Assembly (NCBI GenBank): GCA_937859005.1
Contig: CALLYR010000102.1
Location: forward strand, 1-5,348
Reading direction: 5' to 3'
DNA length: 5,348 bases
Source: an uncultured Paracoccus sp.
GTDB lineage: Bacteria > Pseudomonadota > Alphaproteobacteria > Rhodobacterales > Rhodobacteraceae
Within the stretch, counting starts at the first letter, position 1. Each line of letters opens with the position of its first letter. This document shows positions 4,758-5,348 of this stretch, one piece after another. Made by a program: the position numbers and the translations under genes. The notes under the pieces are model-generated. The model did not search any database, was not told the DNA's origin, and saw only the letters and a program-made list of their open reading frames with translations.

Positions 4758-5348
4758 GGCCGTGGTAAAGGTGGGTGAAGGCCGCCGCCGCCAGCACCGG
4801 CACGACGATGTTCAGCACCGGCACCGTCAGCAGCAGCGCGACCCCGATCCCCAGCAGCGTGACCGCCCCCGCACGGCCGCGGCGCAGCGCGTCCGTCGCG
4901 GGCGCGTCCAGATGCCGCCGCGCGGCCATGTGAAAGAACTCGCGCCCCAGCAGCCAGCCGTTCGCGCCGTAAAAGACCAGCGGCGCCAGCGGCCCGACCA
5001 TGGGCGTCAGGATCATGACGACGATGCTGACGACGATCACCGCCCCCATGATGACGCCCGCATCCATCAGCCCGTCCCAGAAATCCAGCCCCTGCCCGCG
5101 GGGATAGCCGTGAATGTCCTCGACCGTATCGGCGACCCGTTCGGCGAACAGCCCGGCAAAGCCTGCCGCGACCGGCGCCGCCAGAAAGAAGCCCAGCACC
5201 GGCAGCAGCATCAGCGACGCCCAGGACAGCGATTCGCCCAAGGGCACCGGCCCGATCCAGGGCAGCGTCAGGCTGTCGGGCCCCCAGGCGCGCAGCGCCC
5301 AGAACAGCGCCGCCTGCAACCCCGCAAACAGCAGCAGGGTCAGCCCGA
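4741..5348 (-). CDS. EI24/CysZ-like membrane protein, partial (5' end beyond window)
   Basis: The visible 201 residues are the C-terminal part of a polytopic membrane protein of the EI24 domain family, which includes the sulfate permease CysZ. Reading inwards from the right edge, hydrophobic segments are GLTLLLFAG-LQAALFWAL, LSWASLMLLPVLGFFLAAPV, VIMGAVIVVSIVVMILTPMV and AVTLLGIGVALLLTVPVLNI. Family-like stretches are GLFAERVADTVEDIHGYPRG, NGWLLGREFFHMAARRHLD and VPVLNIVVPVLAAAAFTHLY. The frame is open to position 5348. A TTG at 5319 could be taken as a start, but it falls inside the first visible membrane helix and the reading frame continues hydrophobic beyond it, so the true start is probably outside the window. 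Rhodobacterales members are usually a little longer than what is seen here. Substrate is not known; the CysZ link to sulfate is by family only. Confidence 0.85.
   Translation of the reverse strand, partial: GLTLLLFAGLQAALFWALRAWGPDSLTLPWIGPVPLGESLSWASLMLLPVLGFFLAAPVAAGFAGLFAERVADTVEDIHGYPRGQGLDFWDGLMDAGVIMGAVIVVSIVVMILTPMVGPLAPLVFYGANGWLLGREFFHMAARRHLDAPATDALRRGRAGAVTLLGIGVALLLTVPVLNIVVPVLAAAAFTHLYHGLSRGG
4748..4765 (+). terminator. GC-rich hairpin over the DUF1467 stop codon
   Basis: CCGCGGC at 4748-4754 pairs with GCCGTGG at 4759-4765 around the loop TGAG, giving seven pairs of which one is G-U on the plus-strand transcript. The stop codon lies in the loop. No U-run follows (TAAAGG), so at best this is a weak or factor-assisted end of the epimerase-DUF1467 transcript. 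On the minus strand the G-U becomes a mismatch. Confidence 0.3.

Noticed and set aside
5317..5319. TTG as the start codon of the EI24 protein
   Set aside because: It lies within a hydrophobic helix whose coding continues to the window edge, so the gene most likely starts further right.

Overview
The window looks like chromosomal DNA from a high-GC alphaproteobacterium of the Rhodobacterales, most like Paracoccus or a close relative. The grounds are strong G/C preference at third codon positions, the pairing of a YeiH/TauZ-type exporter with a short phosphate acetyltransferase, and the pairing of methylmalonyl-CoA epimerase with a DUF1467 membrane protein. These assignments rest on recognising families by eye; no database search was run.

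Layout. (1) Positions 1-1976, plus strand: a putative sulfate/sulfite exporter of the YeiH/PSE family (tauZ-like), followed after 5 nt by phosphate acetyltransferase (pta). This matches the distal end of the sulfonate (taurine, isethionate) dissimilation cluster described in Paracoccus and Rhodobacter. There Xsc splits sulfoacetaldehyde into sulfite and acetyl phosphate, Pta makes acetyl-CoA, and the membrane protein is thought to export the sulfur anion. Xsc itself would lie left of the window. (2) Positions 1977-2522: 546 nt with no convincing gene but with several short palindromes and hairpins. (3) Positions 2523-3224, plus: a RimJ/RimL-type GNAT acetyltransferase. It converges on and overlaps by 7 nt a minus-strand response regulator (3218-3952) that has an intact receiver domain and an unrecognised C-terminal region without an evident DNA-binding motif. 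(4) Positions 3953-4086: a 134-nt divergent promoter region with a CtrA-box-like sequence on the regulator side and a weak promoter-like element on the epimerase side. (5) Positions 4087-4757, plus: methylmalonyl/ethylmalonyl-CoA epimerase and a DUF1467 two-helix membrane protein with a 1-nt stop/start overlap. (6) Positions 4741-5348, minus: the C-terminal part of an EI24/CysZ-like membrane protein, running off the right edge and overlapping the DUF1467 gene by 17 nt.

How the genes relate: tauZ-pta is one functional unit and the epimerase-DUF1467 pair is a second transcription unit. A metabolic link is possible, because acetyl-CoA from sulfonates can be assimilated through the ethylmalonyl-CoA pathway, which needs this epimerase. 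Nothing in the DNA ties the two units together. I found no tRNA, rRNA, CRISPR array, insertion sequence, phage gene or defence system. Most of the window is ordinary core metabolism. The parts worth a second look are the CtrA-like site, the regulator's C-terminal region and the palindrome-bearing spacer.
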